64,000 nt of DNA from Mycolicibacterium sp. P9-64 (GTDB taxonomy: Bacteria; Actinomycetota; Actinomycetes; Mycobacteriales; Mycobacteriaceae), in the NCBI RefSeq assembly GCF_008329605.1, contig NZ_NPKO01000010.1, positions 124,001 to 188,000 of the forward strand. The letters are read 5' to 3'. A program made the translations under genes and the position numbers. The first letter of the stretch is position 1, and the number at the start of each line of letters is the position of its first letter. The notes below the pieces were generated by a model. That model searched no databases, was not told the origin of the DNA, and worked only from the letters and a program-made list of their open reading frames with translations. Positions 34,584 to 42,555 of this stretch are shown piece by piece.

Positions 34584-35372
34584 TCAGGAGCGCGCGTCGC
34601 GCCACTTGACCAACGCCTCGGCTCCGCTGAGGTCGTAGTCGGGGCCGTTGACGCCGACTGTGAACAGGGTGACGCCGAGGCCGGCCATGACTTCGGCCTC
34701 CTCGATCAGCGCCTCGATGCTGTCGCCTTCCACGCCTGCCGAGTGTTCGATCGTCGCGGGGTCGCGGCCCACGTCCGCGCAGTGCCTGGCGAGCACCTCG
34801 GCCTTGTGCGGGTAGGTCTCACGGTCGACGAAGTAGTGCCACACGTTGCCGTGCTCGGCGACCTGACGCAGCGTCTTCTTCTCGCCACCGCCGCCCAACA
34901 GGATGGGGATGTCGCGGATCGGCGCCGGGTTCAGCTTGCCGAGCCGCGACTTGATCCGCGGCAGTGCCTCGGCCAGATCGTCGAGGCGGCTGCCCGCGGT
35001 GCCGAAGTCGTAGCCGTACTCCTCGTAGTCCTTGTCCTTCCAGCCCGAGCCGATGCCGAGGATCAGTCGGCCGTCGGAGATGTTGTCGACGGTGCGCGCC
35101 ATGTCCGCGAGCAGATCGGGGTTGCGGTAGGAATTGCAGGTCACCAGGGCGCCGAACTCGATGCGCGACGTCTGCTCGGCCCAGGCGGCGAGCATGGTCC
35201 AACATTCGTAGTGGGCGCCGTCGGGATCGCCGTACAACGGGAAGAAGTGATCCCAGTTGAAGGCGATGTCGACGCCGATGTCCTCGCAGCGGCGGACCGC
35301 GTCGCGAATGTGGCCGTAGTTGGGGGAGTGCTGAGGCTGAAGCTGTACGCCGATACGCGTGGGGAAGGTCAC
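34584..35372 (-). CDS. LLM-class F420-dependent oxidoreductase (Rv0044c-like)
   Basis: A 262-residue luciferase-like TIM-barrel protein. The conserved N-terminus (GVQLQPQHSPNY), the NWDHFFP near residue 40 and the SDGRLILGIGSGWKDKDYEEYG split region near 98-120 are typical of mycobacterial F420-dependent oxidoreductases. It would transfer hydride between F420 and an unknown substrate. It corresponds to Rv0044c. GTG 35372 has a TACGTT -10 box ending 6 bases upstream. It probably starts a transcript continuing into the GntR gene. Confidence 0.88.
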   Translation of the reverse strand: MTFPTRIGVQLQPQHSPNYGHIRDAVRRCEDIGVDIAFNWDHFFPLYGDPDGAHYECWTMLAAWAEQTSRIEFGALVTCNSYRNPDLLADMARTVDNISDGRLILGIGSGWKDKDYEEYGYDFGTAGSRLDDLAEALPRIKSRLGKLNPAPIRDIPILLGGGGEKKTLRQVAEHGNVWHYFVDRETYPHKAEVLARHCADVGRDPATIEHSAGVEGDSIEALIEEAEVMAGLGVTLFTVGVNGPDYDLSGAEALVKWRDARS

Positions 35373-35378
35373 GGATTA

Positions 35379-35384
35379 AACGTA
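35379..35384 (-). promoter_or_regulatory. -10 box TACGTT for the F420-type oxidoreductase (leaderless)
   Basis: TACGTT on the reverse strand ends 6 bases before the GTG at 35372. Confidence 0.45.
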
Positions 35385-35391
35385 CGTGCGA

Positions 35392-37518
35392 TCAGGCGCC
35401 GATATTCCCGCCGTCCCGCCATACCGCGACCACTGACGGCCGAGCGGTGCCGTTGCCGCCCTCTGGCCAGCGCGAAAGGGGGTCGTCGATGCTGTTGTCG
35501 TCGTGCTCGCCGGGGTGCTGGACGCTGACGGTGACGAGGTCGTCGGCGATGACCGGTCCGCACGTCTCCGCGCCGAGCGGAACGGTGAGGAACTGCTTGA
35601 CCTCGCCGCGGTTGGGCCCCTCGAGCGCCACCGCGAACAGGCCGTCGTTGGAGTCCAGCGCGTTGCCGTCGGTGGAGATCCACAGGTTGCCGTGGCTGTC
35701 GAAGGCGAGGTTGTCCGGGCAGGAGATGGGGCTGACCTTGGTCTTGTCGAAACCGGCGAAGTAGGTGTCGGCCGCCGCGGGATCGCCGCAGACCAGCAGC
35801 AGGTCCCAGGTGAACGACGTGCCCGCGTGGTCGTCGGTGATCTCGAGGACCTGCCCGCTCTTGTTGTCGTTGCGCGGGTTGGCCGCGTCGACGGGCGCTT
35901 CGTCGGGTGCACCGCGGTCGTCGTTGTTGGTCAGGGCGACGTAGATCTTGCCGGTCTTCGGGTTGGCCTCGAAGTCCTCGGGCCGGTCCATCTTGGTGGC
36001 GCCCGCCTTGTCGGCGGCGAAGCGGGTGAACACCGCCGCCTCCTGGGCGGTCACGCCCTGCACCAGCGATTCGGCCTGTCCGCCAGGGCCCGAGCGCAGC
36101 AGCGGAATCCAGGTGCCGGTGCCGCTGAAGGAGCCGGTGGACGGCAGCTTGCCGGAGCCGTCGATGTCGGCGGGCGGGATGTCGCTCGACAGCTTGGCGA
36201 CGTAAAGCGTGCCCTCGTCGAGGATGGACATGTTGTTGGCCATGGCCGCGGCGCTGTATCCACCCCCCGTCGCTTCGCCTGGCTGAATCTTCTTGCTGGA
36301 GATGAACTTGTACATGTAGTCGAACTTCTGGTCGTCACCCGTGTAGGCGACGACGGTGCCGTCGGAGGCGGAGTAGACGTTGGCGCCCTCGTGCTTGAGG
36401 CGACCCATCGCGGAGTGCTTGACCGGCGTCGAGGTGGGGTCCCACGGATTGACCTCGACGACGTAGCCGAACCGGTTGATCTCGTTGGGTGTCTTGGCCA
36501 GGTCGAAGCGGGGGTCGAAGGTCTCCCACCTCAGCTCGCTCGGCTTCGCAGCGATGCCGTAGCGCTTGTACTGGTCGGCGACCACCGGACCTGGCGCGGG
36601 CGCGCCCTCGGGTGAGCCGAAGTAGGTGTTGAAGTTCTCCTCACCGGAAAGCACTGTGCCCCAGGGAGTTACCCCGCCGGAGCAGTTGGCGAAGGTGCCA
36701 GCCACGGCGCGGCCTGCCGGGTCGGCCGTGGTCTTGACGAAGTCGGAGCCTGCGGCGGGGCCGACCAGCGTGAACGGGGTATCAGCGGTGAAGCGGCGGT
36801 TGTAGCGGCCCATCACCGGCTTGAGACCGCCCTGTGGCGTCCGTTCGACCTCGGCGACACCCATGCCGACCGCGGCCACCTCGATGTCGAACTGTTCGCG
36901 GGTGGGGGCGTCGGCGTCGTAGCCGGGGAACATGAACACCGGGTCGACGTACTCGTGGTTGGTCACCAGAAGGAAGCGGTTGGGTTGCCCGTCAATCGGG
37001 AGTAGGGCGGCGAAGTCGTTGTTGAAGCCGAACTGCTGACGCTGCGCGGCGGCGGTCTGGGCCTTCACGTCGAATGCGGGTGCACCCGGCAGAATCGGGT
37101 CGCCCCAACTGATGACGACACCCTGGTGGTAGCCCTCGGGGATCACGACGGCATCTTCGACGTTTGGCGCGACGGCGGTGAACTTCATTCCCGGCGAGGG
37201 CTCTGCGGGCGGTGGCGGCGAGGTTGGCGTCGCGGCTGGTTGTTCGTCGGTTCCGCAGGCGGCCAGTGCCGTACCCGCGCCTACGGCCAGTACGGTCACG
37301 CCCGCGGCTTGCAGCATCGACCGTCGCGACACCGCCGCTGGATCATTACCAGGCCGCTTCGCTCCTGCCCGCCGGACGATGTCGCCGAAGTATTCGTTGT
37401 CGCTGGTGTTGGGGACCGGCTTGGAGCAGGCGTCGCCGCACTTGTAGCGGCAGGTCACGTGCTGCCGCGAGGACTTGCCCTTGTGGTTGACGAATAGGTT
37501 CAGCGGTACGAGCACCAT
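35392..37518 (-). CDS. PhoX-like (DUF839) Tat-exported phosphatase
   Basis: A 708-residue protein of the PhoX/DUF839 family, whose characterised members are calcium- and iron-dependent alkaline phosphatases with a beta-propeller fold. A Tat signal with SRRSMLQAAG at 64-73 and a following hydrophobic core lies well inside the protein, preceded by an unusual 63-residue stretch containing Cys23, Cys27 and Cys31. The core region includes WGTVLSGEENFNTYFG near 290 and DNLAFDSHGNLWISTDGNAL in two parts near 600. It likely releases phosphate outside the membrane. ATG 37518 is supported by GGAAGGAACC. This gene is an insertion relative to M. tuberculosis. Confidence 0.85.
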   Translation of the reverse strand: MVLVPLNLFVNHKGKSSRQHVTCRYKCGDACSKPVPNTSDNEYFGDIVRRAGAKRPGNDPAAVSRRSMLQAAGVTVLAVGAGTALAACGTDEQPAATPTSPPPPAEPSPGMKFTAVAPNVEDAVVIPEGYHQGVVISWGDPILPGAPAFDVKAQTAAAQRQQFGFNNDFAALLPIDGQPNRFLLVTNHEYVDPVFMFPGYDADAPTREQFDIEVAAVGMGVAEVERTPQGGLKPVMGRYNRRFTADTPFTLVGPAAGSDFVKTTADPAGRAVAGTFANCSGGVTPWGTVLSGEENFNTYFGSPEGAPAPGPVVADQYKRYGIAAKPSELRWETFDPRFDLAKTPNEINRFGYVVEVNPWDPTSTPVKHSAMGRLKHEGANVYSASDGTVVAYTGDDQKFDYMYKFISSKKIQPGEATGGGYSAAAMANNMSILDEGTLYVAKLSSDIPPADIDGSGKLPSTGSFSGTGTWIPLLRSGPGGQAESLVQGVTAQEAAVFTRFAADKAGATKMDRPEDFEANPKTGKIYVALTNNDDRGAPDEAPVDAANPRNDNKSGQVLEITDDHAGTSFTWDLLLVCGDPAAADTYFAGFDKTKVSPISCPDNLAFDSHGNLWISTDGNALDSNDGLFAVALEGPNRGEVKQFLTVPLGAETCGPVIADDLVTVSVQHPGEHDDNSIDDPLSRWPEGGNGTARPSVVAVWRDGGNIGA

Positions 37519-37635
37519 GGCGTGGAGGTTCCTTCCGACTGTGACCGGCCGGGCTGGGGCCGATCGCCGGAAACTTACGGGTTGCTGTTGATCAGCTGTG
37601 AAGCAGAAGGTGAACGGCAGGAAACCCAGTGGGCG

Positions 37636-38316
37636 CTATGCCTTCGCGTACGTGTCGAGCACGTCGGCGAGCTGTCCGGGATGGCTGAGTGCCGCGCAGT
37701 GCCCGCCGTCGATCTCGTCGGGGGTGACGCCAAGGCGGTCCTTTGCCAGCTTGCGGAGGAACGCGGGAGGAAAGAACCGGTCGTCGCGGCACACCACGAA
37801 CTTCGTCGGTACGTTCGGCCACGCGTCGAGCGGCCACGGCTCGGCCATCCAGCCGTCGGCTTGCCTGCGCTCCTTGCCCATCGCCTGCTCGGCCAGCGGG
37901 CGGGGCACGCCGTTGTAGAACGTGACGAACGGATCGTCCTTCTGATCCGCGTAGCCCTCCTGCTGGGCGTGTTCGTCGGACGCCGCCGAGTAACCGGTGT
38001 TCCCCCACCAGTCGTTCGGCGGCTCGCCTGGTGCCGGGATCATTCCGGCGACCAGGACGAGCGCATCTGGGCCGACCCGGTCGGCCACCAGCGGTGCGGT
38101 GAACCCGCCGAGAGAGTGCCCGACGACGACGAGGTCGGTACGGTCTCCGATCGCCTCGCGGACGGTGTCGACGTACTCGTCGAGACCGGCGGCGTCGTCA
38201 TCGCACGGAAGGTCGGGGGCGACCGTGTCGTGCCCGCGTGCCCGCAACTCGGCTTCGAGCAGATGCCAGTACCAGCCGACGTCGGCCGCGCCGTGGATCA
38301 AGACGAACGTCGCCAT
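37636..38316 (-). CDS. Alpha/beta hydrolase (methyl esterase-like)
   Basis: A 226-residue alpha/beta hydrolase. The oxyanion region LIHGAADVGWYW near residue 6 and the nucleophile elbow GHSLGG (Ser68) are clear. The acid is probably Asp near 176 (CRDDRFF) and the His in GGHCAALSHP near 204. Small enzymes of this shape resemble plant-type methyl esterases and hydroxynitrile lyases; the substrate is unknown. The start is ATG 38316, 6 bases after a TAGGTT -10 box. It is not present at this locus in M. tuberculosis. Confidence 0.85.
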   Translation of the reverse strand: MATFVLIHGAADVGWYWHLLEAELRARGHDTVAPDLPCDDDAAGLDEYVDTVREAIGDRTDLVVVGHSLGGFTAPLVADRVGPDALVLVAGMIPAPGEPPNDWWGNTGYSAASDEHAQQEGYADQKDDPFVTFYNGVPRPLAEQAMGKERRQADGWMAEPWPLDAWPNVPTKFVVCRDDRFFPPAFLRKLAKDRLGVTPDEIDGGHCAALSHPGQLADVLDTYAKA

Positions 38317-38322
38317 CGCCTG

Positions 38323-38328
38323 AACCTA
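38323..38328 (-). promoter_or_regulatory. -10 box TAGGTT for the small hydrolase (leaderless)
   Basis: TAGGTT on the reverse strand ends 6 bases before the ATG at 38316. Confidence 0.45.
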
Positions 38329-38344
38329 GCCGAGCAGCCCGACG

Positions 38345-39235
38345 CTAACCGAGCACTTGAGCCAAGATGTCGACGAGCGCGCGCGGCTGATCGCCCTGCA
38401 CGGAGTGGCCGGCATCGGCGACGACGTGCGTGCGCTGAAAACCCGGTGCTCCCTTGGCGAATGCCGCGGCGTCCTCGTCGTGCACGAAGTAGGAGTTGGC
38501 GCCGCGCACCAGCGTGGTCGGCATGGTGATGGACGGGACGTCGTCCCACAGGCCGTCAAAACCGTCGCCCTTGCGGAACGCGTCGTAGCGCCACGTCCAG
38601 GTACCGTCGTCGAGACGCTTGGAGTTGTGGAAGACGCCGCGGCGCAACGAGTTCCGGTCGCGGTGCGGCGCGGCGGCCACCGTCACGTCGAGCATCGCCT
38701 CGAATGACGGGAAAGTGCGATCGCCTTGCACCAGTGCGACGGCGCCCAATTGGGCCTTCGTCATCTCCTCGTGGCGTTCGGGTGCCGCGGGGGTGACGTC
38801 GATGAGCACCAGGGCCGGTACCAGCCCTGGCTCGGTGGCGGCGATGCGCAGCGCGGTCAGCCCGCCGAGTGACATCCCGACCACGAGGCGCGCGGTGGGT
38901 GCCAGTTCGCGCAGCACCGGACGTAGCGTCTCGGCGTTGAGCTTCGGTCCGTAGTCGCCGTCCTCGCGCCATGCGGAGCGGCCGTGCCCCGGCAGGTCGA
39001 GCGCGAGGGCGGGTACGCCGAGCCCCAGGACGACGGTGTCCCAGGTGTGGGCGTTCTGCCCGCCGCCGTGCAGGAACACCACACGAGGGGCGTCGGCGCC
39101 CCACTTCAGCGCGCTGACGTCGCCGGAGTCGATGCGCTCGACGGGCGGCAGCGGGCCGGTATGCCCGATCTGTTCGGCGTTCTCGGGCAGCAGGGCGAAC
39201 TCGCCGAGCCCGATCAGTTCGTCGTCTGAGACCAC
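38345..39235 (-). CDS. Alpha/beta hydrolase, Rv0045c-like esterase
   Basis: A 296-residue alpha/beta hydrolase closely matching Rv0045c, an esterase of M. tuberculosis active on short-chain esters. VFLHGGGQNAHTW gives the oxyanion region, GMSLGG the nucleophile Ser, and DAGHSVQGDQP the catalytic His. GTG 39235 is chosen because the sequence then begins VVSDDELIGL like Rv0045c, and a TAGAGT -10 box ends 7 bases upstream. The ino1 hairpin lies just upstream and probably insulates it from ino1 transcription. Confidence 0.9.
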   Translation of the reverse strand: MVSDDELIGLGEFALLPENAEQIGHTGPLPPVERIDSGDVSALKWGADAPRVVFLHGGGQNAHTWDTVVLGLGVPALALDLPGHGRSAWREDGDYGPKLNAETLRPVLRELAPTARLVVGMSLGGLTALRIAATEPGLVPALVLIDVTPAAPERHEEMTKAQLGAVALVQGDRTFPSFEAMLDVTVAAAPHRDRNSLRRGVFHNSKRLDDGTWTWRYDAFRKGDGFDGLWDDVPSITMPTTLVRGANSYFVHDEDAAAFAKGAPGFQRTHVVADAGHSVQGDQPRALVDILAQVLG

Positions 39236-39242
39236 GCAGCCG

Positions 39243-39248
39243 ACTCTA
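39243..39248 (-). promoter_or_regulatory. -10 box TAGAGT for the Rv0045c-like gene (leaderless)
   Basis: TAGAGT on the reverse strand ends 7 bases before the GTG at 39235 and lies just downstream of the long hairpin at 39263-39320. Confidence 0.5.
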
Positions 39249-39262
39249 CGACCCCCCAAACG

Positions 39263-39320
39263 CCGAAACTGCGGGGAGATCGCGATCTTGGCGAATCACG
39301 CGATCTCCCCGCAGTTTCGG
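39263..39320 (-). terminator. Long perfect inverted repeat after ino1
   Basis: Two perfectly complementary 22-base arms (39263-39284 and 39299-39320) flank a 14-base loop. It begins 15 bases after the ino1 stop and ends before the Rv0045c-like promoter. There is no U-tract, so it may be a mycobacterial hairpin terminator or a copy of a dispersed palindromic repeat. The pairing is seen directly; the role is inferred. Confidence 0.65.
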
Positions 39321-39334
39321 TGAAGCTCGGGGGC

Positions 39335-40417
39335 CTAGCCCTCGATGAAGGTTTCGAGCTCCGCGCGCGCGATGTCGTCTGCCAGCTGCTTGGGCGGGCT
39401 CTTCATCAGGTACGCCGACGCGGCGACGACGGGGCCACCGATGCCACGGTCCTTGGCGATCTTGGCTGCGCGGACCGCGTCGATGATGACGCCGGCGGAG
39501 TTCGGCGAATCCCACACCTCGAGCTTGTACTCCAGGTTCAGCGGCACGTCACCGAAGGCGCGGCCCTCGAGGCGGACGTAGGCCCACTTGCGGTCGTCGA
39601 GCCAGCCAACGTGGTCGGACGGGCCGATGTGCACGTCCTTGGCGTTGAACTCCTTCTGGAGGTTCGACGTCACGGCCTGGGTCTTGGAGATCTTCTTCGA
39701 CTCCAGCCGTGAGCGCTCGAGCATGTTGAGGAAGTCCATGTTGCCGCCGACGTTGAGCTGCATCGTGCGGTCGAGCTGCACGCCGCGGTCCTCGAACAGT
39801 TTGGCCATCACCCGGTGGGTGATGGTGGCGCCGACCTGGCTCTTGATGTCGTCGCCGACGATCGGCACGCCTGCGTCTTCGAACTTCTTGGCCCACACCG
39901 GATCCGAGGCGATGAACACCGGAAGCGCGTTGACGAACGCCACGCCGGCGTCGATGGCGCACTGGGCGTAGAACTTGTCAGCCTCTTCCGAACCGACCGG
40001 AAGGTAGGACACCATGACGTCGACGTTCGCGTCCTTGAGTGCCTTGACCACGTCGACGGCGTCGGTGTCGGAGATCTCGATGGTCTCGGAGTAGTACTTG
40101 CCGATGCCGTCGAGCGTCGGGCCGCGTTGCACCGTGACGTTGGTCGGCGGCACGTCGGCGATCTTGATGGTGTTGTTCTCGGAGGCGAAGATGGCTTCGG
40201 ACAGGTCGAAGCCGACCTTCTTGGCGTCCACGTCGAACGCGGCGACGAACTTCACGTCGCGGACGTGGTACTGGCCGAGCTTGACGTGCATCAGGCCGGG
40301 GACGGTGACGTTCTCGTCGGCGTCTTTGTAGTACTGCACACCCTGAATCAGGGAGGACGCGCAGTTGCCGACGCCAACGATGGCGACCCGGACTTCATTC
40401 GACGGGGCCTCGGACAT
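39335..40417 (-). CDS. ino1: myo-Inositol-1-phosphate synthase
   Basis: A 360-residue NAD-dependent enzyme converting glucose 6-phosphate to inositol 1-phosphate, the first step to phosphatidylinositol, PIMs, LAM and mycothiol. The NAD motif GVGNCASS is at 15-22, and the family regions NVGGNMDFLNM near 230 and SPNSAGVIIDAVRAAKIA near 310 (with catalytic lysines nearby) are intact. It is the actinobacterial/archaeal short form and matches Rv0046c. ATG 40417 has AGGAGAA upstream. The PadR gene lies 46 bases upstream on the same strand and may control it. Confidence 0.95.
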   Translation of the reverse strand: MSEAPSNEVRVAIVGVGNCASSLIQGVQYYKDADENVTVPGLMHVKLGQYHVRDVKFVAAFDVDAKKVGFDLSEAIFASENNTIKIADVPPTNVTVQRGPTLDGIGKYYSETIEISDTDAVDVVKALKDANVDVMVSYLPVGSEEADKFYAQCAIDAGVAFVNALPVFIASDPVWAKKFEDAGVPIVGDDIKSQVGATITHRVMAKLFEDRGVQLDRTMQLNVGGNMDFLNMLERSRLESKKISKTQAVTSNLQKEFNAKDVHIGPSDHVGWLDDRKWAYVRLEGRAFGDVPLNLEYKLEVWDSPNSAGVIIDAVRAAKIAKDRGIGGPVVAASAYLMKSPPKQLADDIARAELETFIEG

Positions 40418-40463
40418 GGGACGTTCTCCTTCTCTTACTACTGAACTGGTGAGCTGTGGTTTG

Positions 40464-41012
40464 TCAGGGCTGCTGCTCGGCGCTTCTCTGCGCCACGCGT
40501 TCGGCCGCGATCAGATCGTTGAGCCACTTGACTTCGCGTTCACTGGACTCGAGACCGAGTTGGTGGAGCTGCTTCGTGTAGCGGTCGAGTGAGTTGGTGG
40601 CGCGCGCGATGGCTTCGCGCAGGCCTTCGCGGCGTTCCTCCACCTGACGGCGGCGGCCTTCGAGGATGCGCATCCTGGCTTCGGCCGGGGTCCGGTTGAA
40701 GAAGGCCAGGTGAACGCCGAAACCGTCGTCGGTGTAGTTCTGCGGTCCGGTGTCGGCGACGAGTTCGGTGAACCGTGCCTTGCCGGCGTCGGTGAGTTGG
40801 TAGACGCGACGCGCGCGCCGCACCTTGACTGCCCCGACGGGGGCAGCGTCCTCGACGATGAGTCCGTCGGCCTGCATCCGGCGCAGTGCCGGGTACAGCG
40901 AACCGTACGAAAACGCCCTGAAGGCTCCAAGCAAGCCCGTCAGTCTCTTCCGCAGCTCATAACCGTGCATCGGCGATTCGAGCAGAAGTCCCAGGACCGC
41001 TAGCTCCAGCAC
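40464..41012 (-). CDS. PadR family regulator (Rv0047c-like)
   Basis: A 182-residue PadR-type winged-helix protein. The N-terminal domain shows SPMHGYELRKRL and SYGSLYPALRRMQADGLI, and the C-terminal half is helical for dimerisation. GTG 41012 is preferred because GGGGGAGG sits about 8 bases upstream and the product then begins VLELAVLGLL, as in Rv0047c; GTG 41021 is the alternative. It lies directly upstream of ino1, and this pairing is conserved in M. tuberculosis. An AT-rich stretch at about 41088-41108 upstream probably holds its promoter. Confidence 0.88.
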   Translation of the reverse strand: MLELAVLGLLLESPMHGYELRKRLTGLLGAFRAFSYGSLYPALRRMQADGLIVEDAAPVGAVKVRRARRVYQLTDAGKARFTELVADTGPQNYTDDGFGVHLAFFNRTPAEARMRILEGRRRQVEERREGLREAIARATNSLDRYTKQLHQLGLESSEREVKWLNDLIAAERVAQRSAEQQP

Positions 41013-41139
41013 TCGAATCACCTCCCCCGAAATGACGTAGCTCGGTCGCTACGACGGTTCAACACGTTGGGCGATTGTATCGCGCCGATATATATGACGC
41101 TACATTAAGCCCACGACGGACTGAAAGGAGGCCGGGACG

Positions 41140-42009
41140 CTACGAGCTGGGATAGCTCACGCGTTTGGTGGTGCCATCGCCGTTGAGCTCGATGTATCCG
41201 CTGTTCCCGAACTTCGGTGACACGTAGATCGAGATCTCGATGCTGCCGGGCGGGGCGGTGATGTCGCTGTTCGACTTGATGTCGATGTAGGTGGTCTCGA
41301 CCTCGGTGGGGTTGATGCCCAGCGTCTCGGGTGCCCCTCGGACGATGCCGACCATGTTCGGAATGTCGAACGCGCCAAGGTCGACGACCTTGGCGTCGGA
41401 ACTGGTGCTGGTCTCGGAGGGGTCGTCCCAGCCGCCGCGGTAGGAGTAGCGAAGCGTCCGTCTGGGCTCGGTGGGGTCCTGCCGCTCCAGGGAGGCGTAG
41501 TCCGAGTAGATCGTGAGGTCGTAGCCCGTGGTGTCGCCGAACTTCGCCTTCATCTGCTCGAACAGTCCGGTCAGGCCACCCAGCGAGTGCAACTGCCGCG
41601 GCGGGGTCAGCACCTTGCCTGGGATGCCGTCGGACTTCGCGCCGGGGTCGGAGGTGAAGTCGAGTGGTGACGAGGTGTTTCCGTACAGCCCCCAGCCGAT
41701 CGCCATGCCGAGCACCACCAGCACGCCGGCCACCGCGGCCCGCATCCCCCAACCGCCACCGGCGGCGGCCGTCTTCAACGGCGACGGGGCCTTGAGGGTG
41801 GGCAGCTTGACCGGCGCATCCGCGTTCTGGAGGTCCTCGACCAGTGACTGGAGATCGCCAAGGGTCTCGGCGGTGGTCGCCAACGCCACGCGCGTGCGGT
41901 GCTCGTCCATGGACAGCTGTCCGTCGGCAAGGGCACTGTCCAGGACCTGGCACGTGTCGTTGCGGTCGGTGTCCTTCGCGCGTGTGCCCGTCGTCTTCCG
42001 TGTCGCCAC
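41140..42009 (-). CDS. DUF1707 membrane protein (Rv0048c-like)
   Basis: A 289-residue protein. The N-terminal ~50 residues form a DUF1707 domain (LADGQLSMDEHRTRV pattern), a linker leads to one membrane helix at about 95-117, and the rest is an extracytoplasmic beta-rich domain without known motif. Length equals that of Rv0048c. GTG 42009 is chosen because a TACGAT -10 box ends 6 bases upstream; the frame is open for 300 more bases, but those overlap the divergent gene. Function unknown. It lies divergent from the DUF5318-ponA1 operon, so an envelope role is possible. Confidence 0.85.
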   Translation of the reverse strand: MATRKTTGTRAKDTDRNDTCQVLDSALADGQLSMDEHRTRVALATTAETLGDLQSLVEDLQNADAPVKLPTLKAPSPLKTAAAGGGWGMRAAVAGVLVVLGMAIGWGLYGNTSSPLDFTSDPGAKSDGIPGKVLTPPRQLHSLGGLTGLFEQMKAKFGDTTGYDLTIYSDYASLERQDPTEPRRTLRYSYRGGWDDPSETSTSSDAKVVDLGAFDIPNMVGIVRGAPETLGINPTEVETTYIDIKSNSDITAPPGSIEISIYVSPKFGNSGYIELNGDGTTKRVSYPSS

Positions 42010-42015
42010 GGACAG

Positions 42016-42021
42016 ATCGTA
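42016..42021 (-). promoter_or_regulatory. -10 box TACGAT for the DUF1707 gene (leaderless)
   Basis: TACGAT on the reverse strand ends 6 bases before the GTG at 42009. Confidence 0.5.
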
Positions 42022-42107
42022 GGAGTTGGTGTGACATCGGCGCAGACCAGATGGCAATCCGGCGTCGCCGCCACTGGAGTCGCGGCTCCGCGCTCGGGGG
42101 CCCGACG

Positions 42108-42113
42108 TACTCT
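42108..42113 (+). promoter_or_regulatory. -10 box TACTCT for the DUF5318-ponA1 operon (leaderless)
   Basis: TACTCT ends 7 bases before the GTG at 42121. It would drive the operon that includes ponA1. Confidence 0.5.
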
Positions 42114-42120
42114 GGTCAAC

Positions 42121-42555
42121 GTGGGATTGCAGCGACAGGTGGTGGATTACGCGCTCAAGCGGCGATCCCTGCTGGCCGAGGTGTACTCGGGACGCACAGG
42201 CGTCACCGAGGTTTGTGACGCCAATCCCTACCTCCTGCGCGCCGCGAAGTTTCACGGCAAGCCCAGTCCAACGATGTGCCCGATCTGCCGCAAGGAGCAG
42301 CTCACGCTGGTGCAGTGGGTGTTCGGCGATCACCTCGGCGCCGTCTCCGGCTCAGCTCGTAGCACCGAGGAGTTGGTGATGCTCGCGGCCAGGTTCGACG
42401 AGTTCGCCGTGTATGTAGTGGAAGTGTGCCGAACTTGCAGCTGGAATCACTTGGTCAAGTCATACGTGCTCGGCGCTCCCAAGCCTCGAAAAGGGGCGGC
42501 GGGTACCAAGGGCACCGAGTCGACGCGCTCCGGCGCGCGTACGGCCAGTGAATAG
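42121..42555 (+). CDS. DUF5318 protein (Rv0049-like)
   Basis: A 144-residue cytoplasmic protein with two Cys pairs, CPIC near residue 58 and CRTC near 105, which probably form a zinc ribbon. It starts VGLQRQVVDYALKRRSLL, matching the actinobacterial DUF5318 family and Rv0049. No function is established. GTG 42121 follows a TACTCT -10 box by 7 bases, which indicates leaderless transcription. Its 3' end overlaps the ponA1 start by 8 bases, so the two are translationally coupled. Confidence 0.87.
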   Translation: MGLQRQVVDYALKRRSLLAEVYSGRTGVTEVCDANPYLLRAAKFHGKPSPTMCPICRKEQLTLVQWVFGDHLGAVSGSARSTEELVMLAARFDEFAVYVVEVCRTCSWNHLVKSYVLGAPKPRKGAAGTKGTESTRSGARTASE

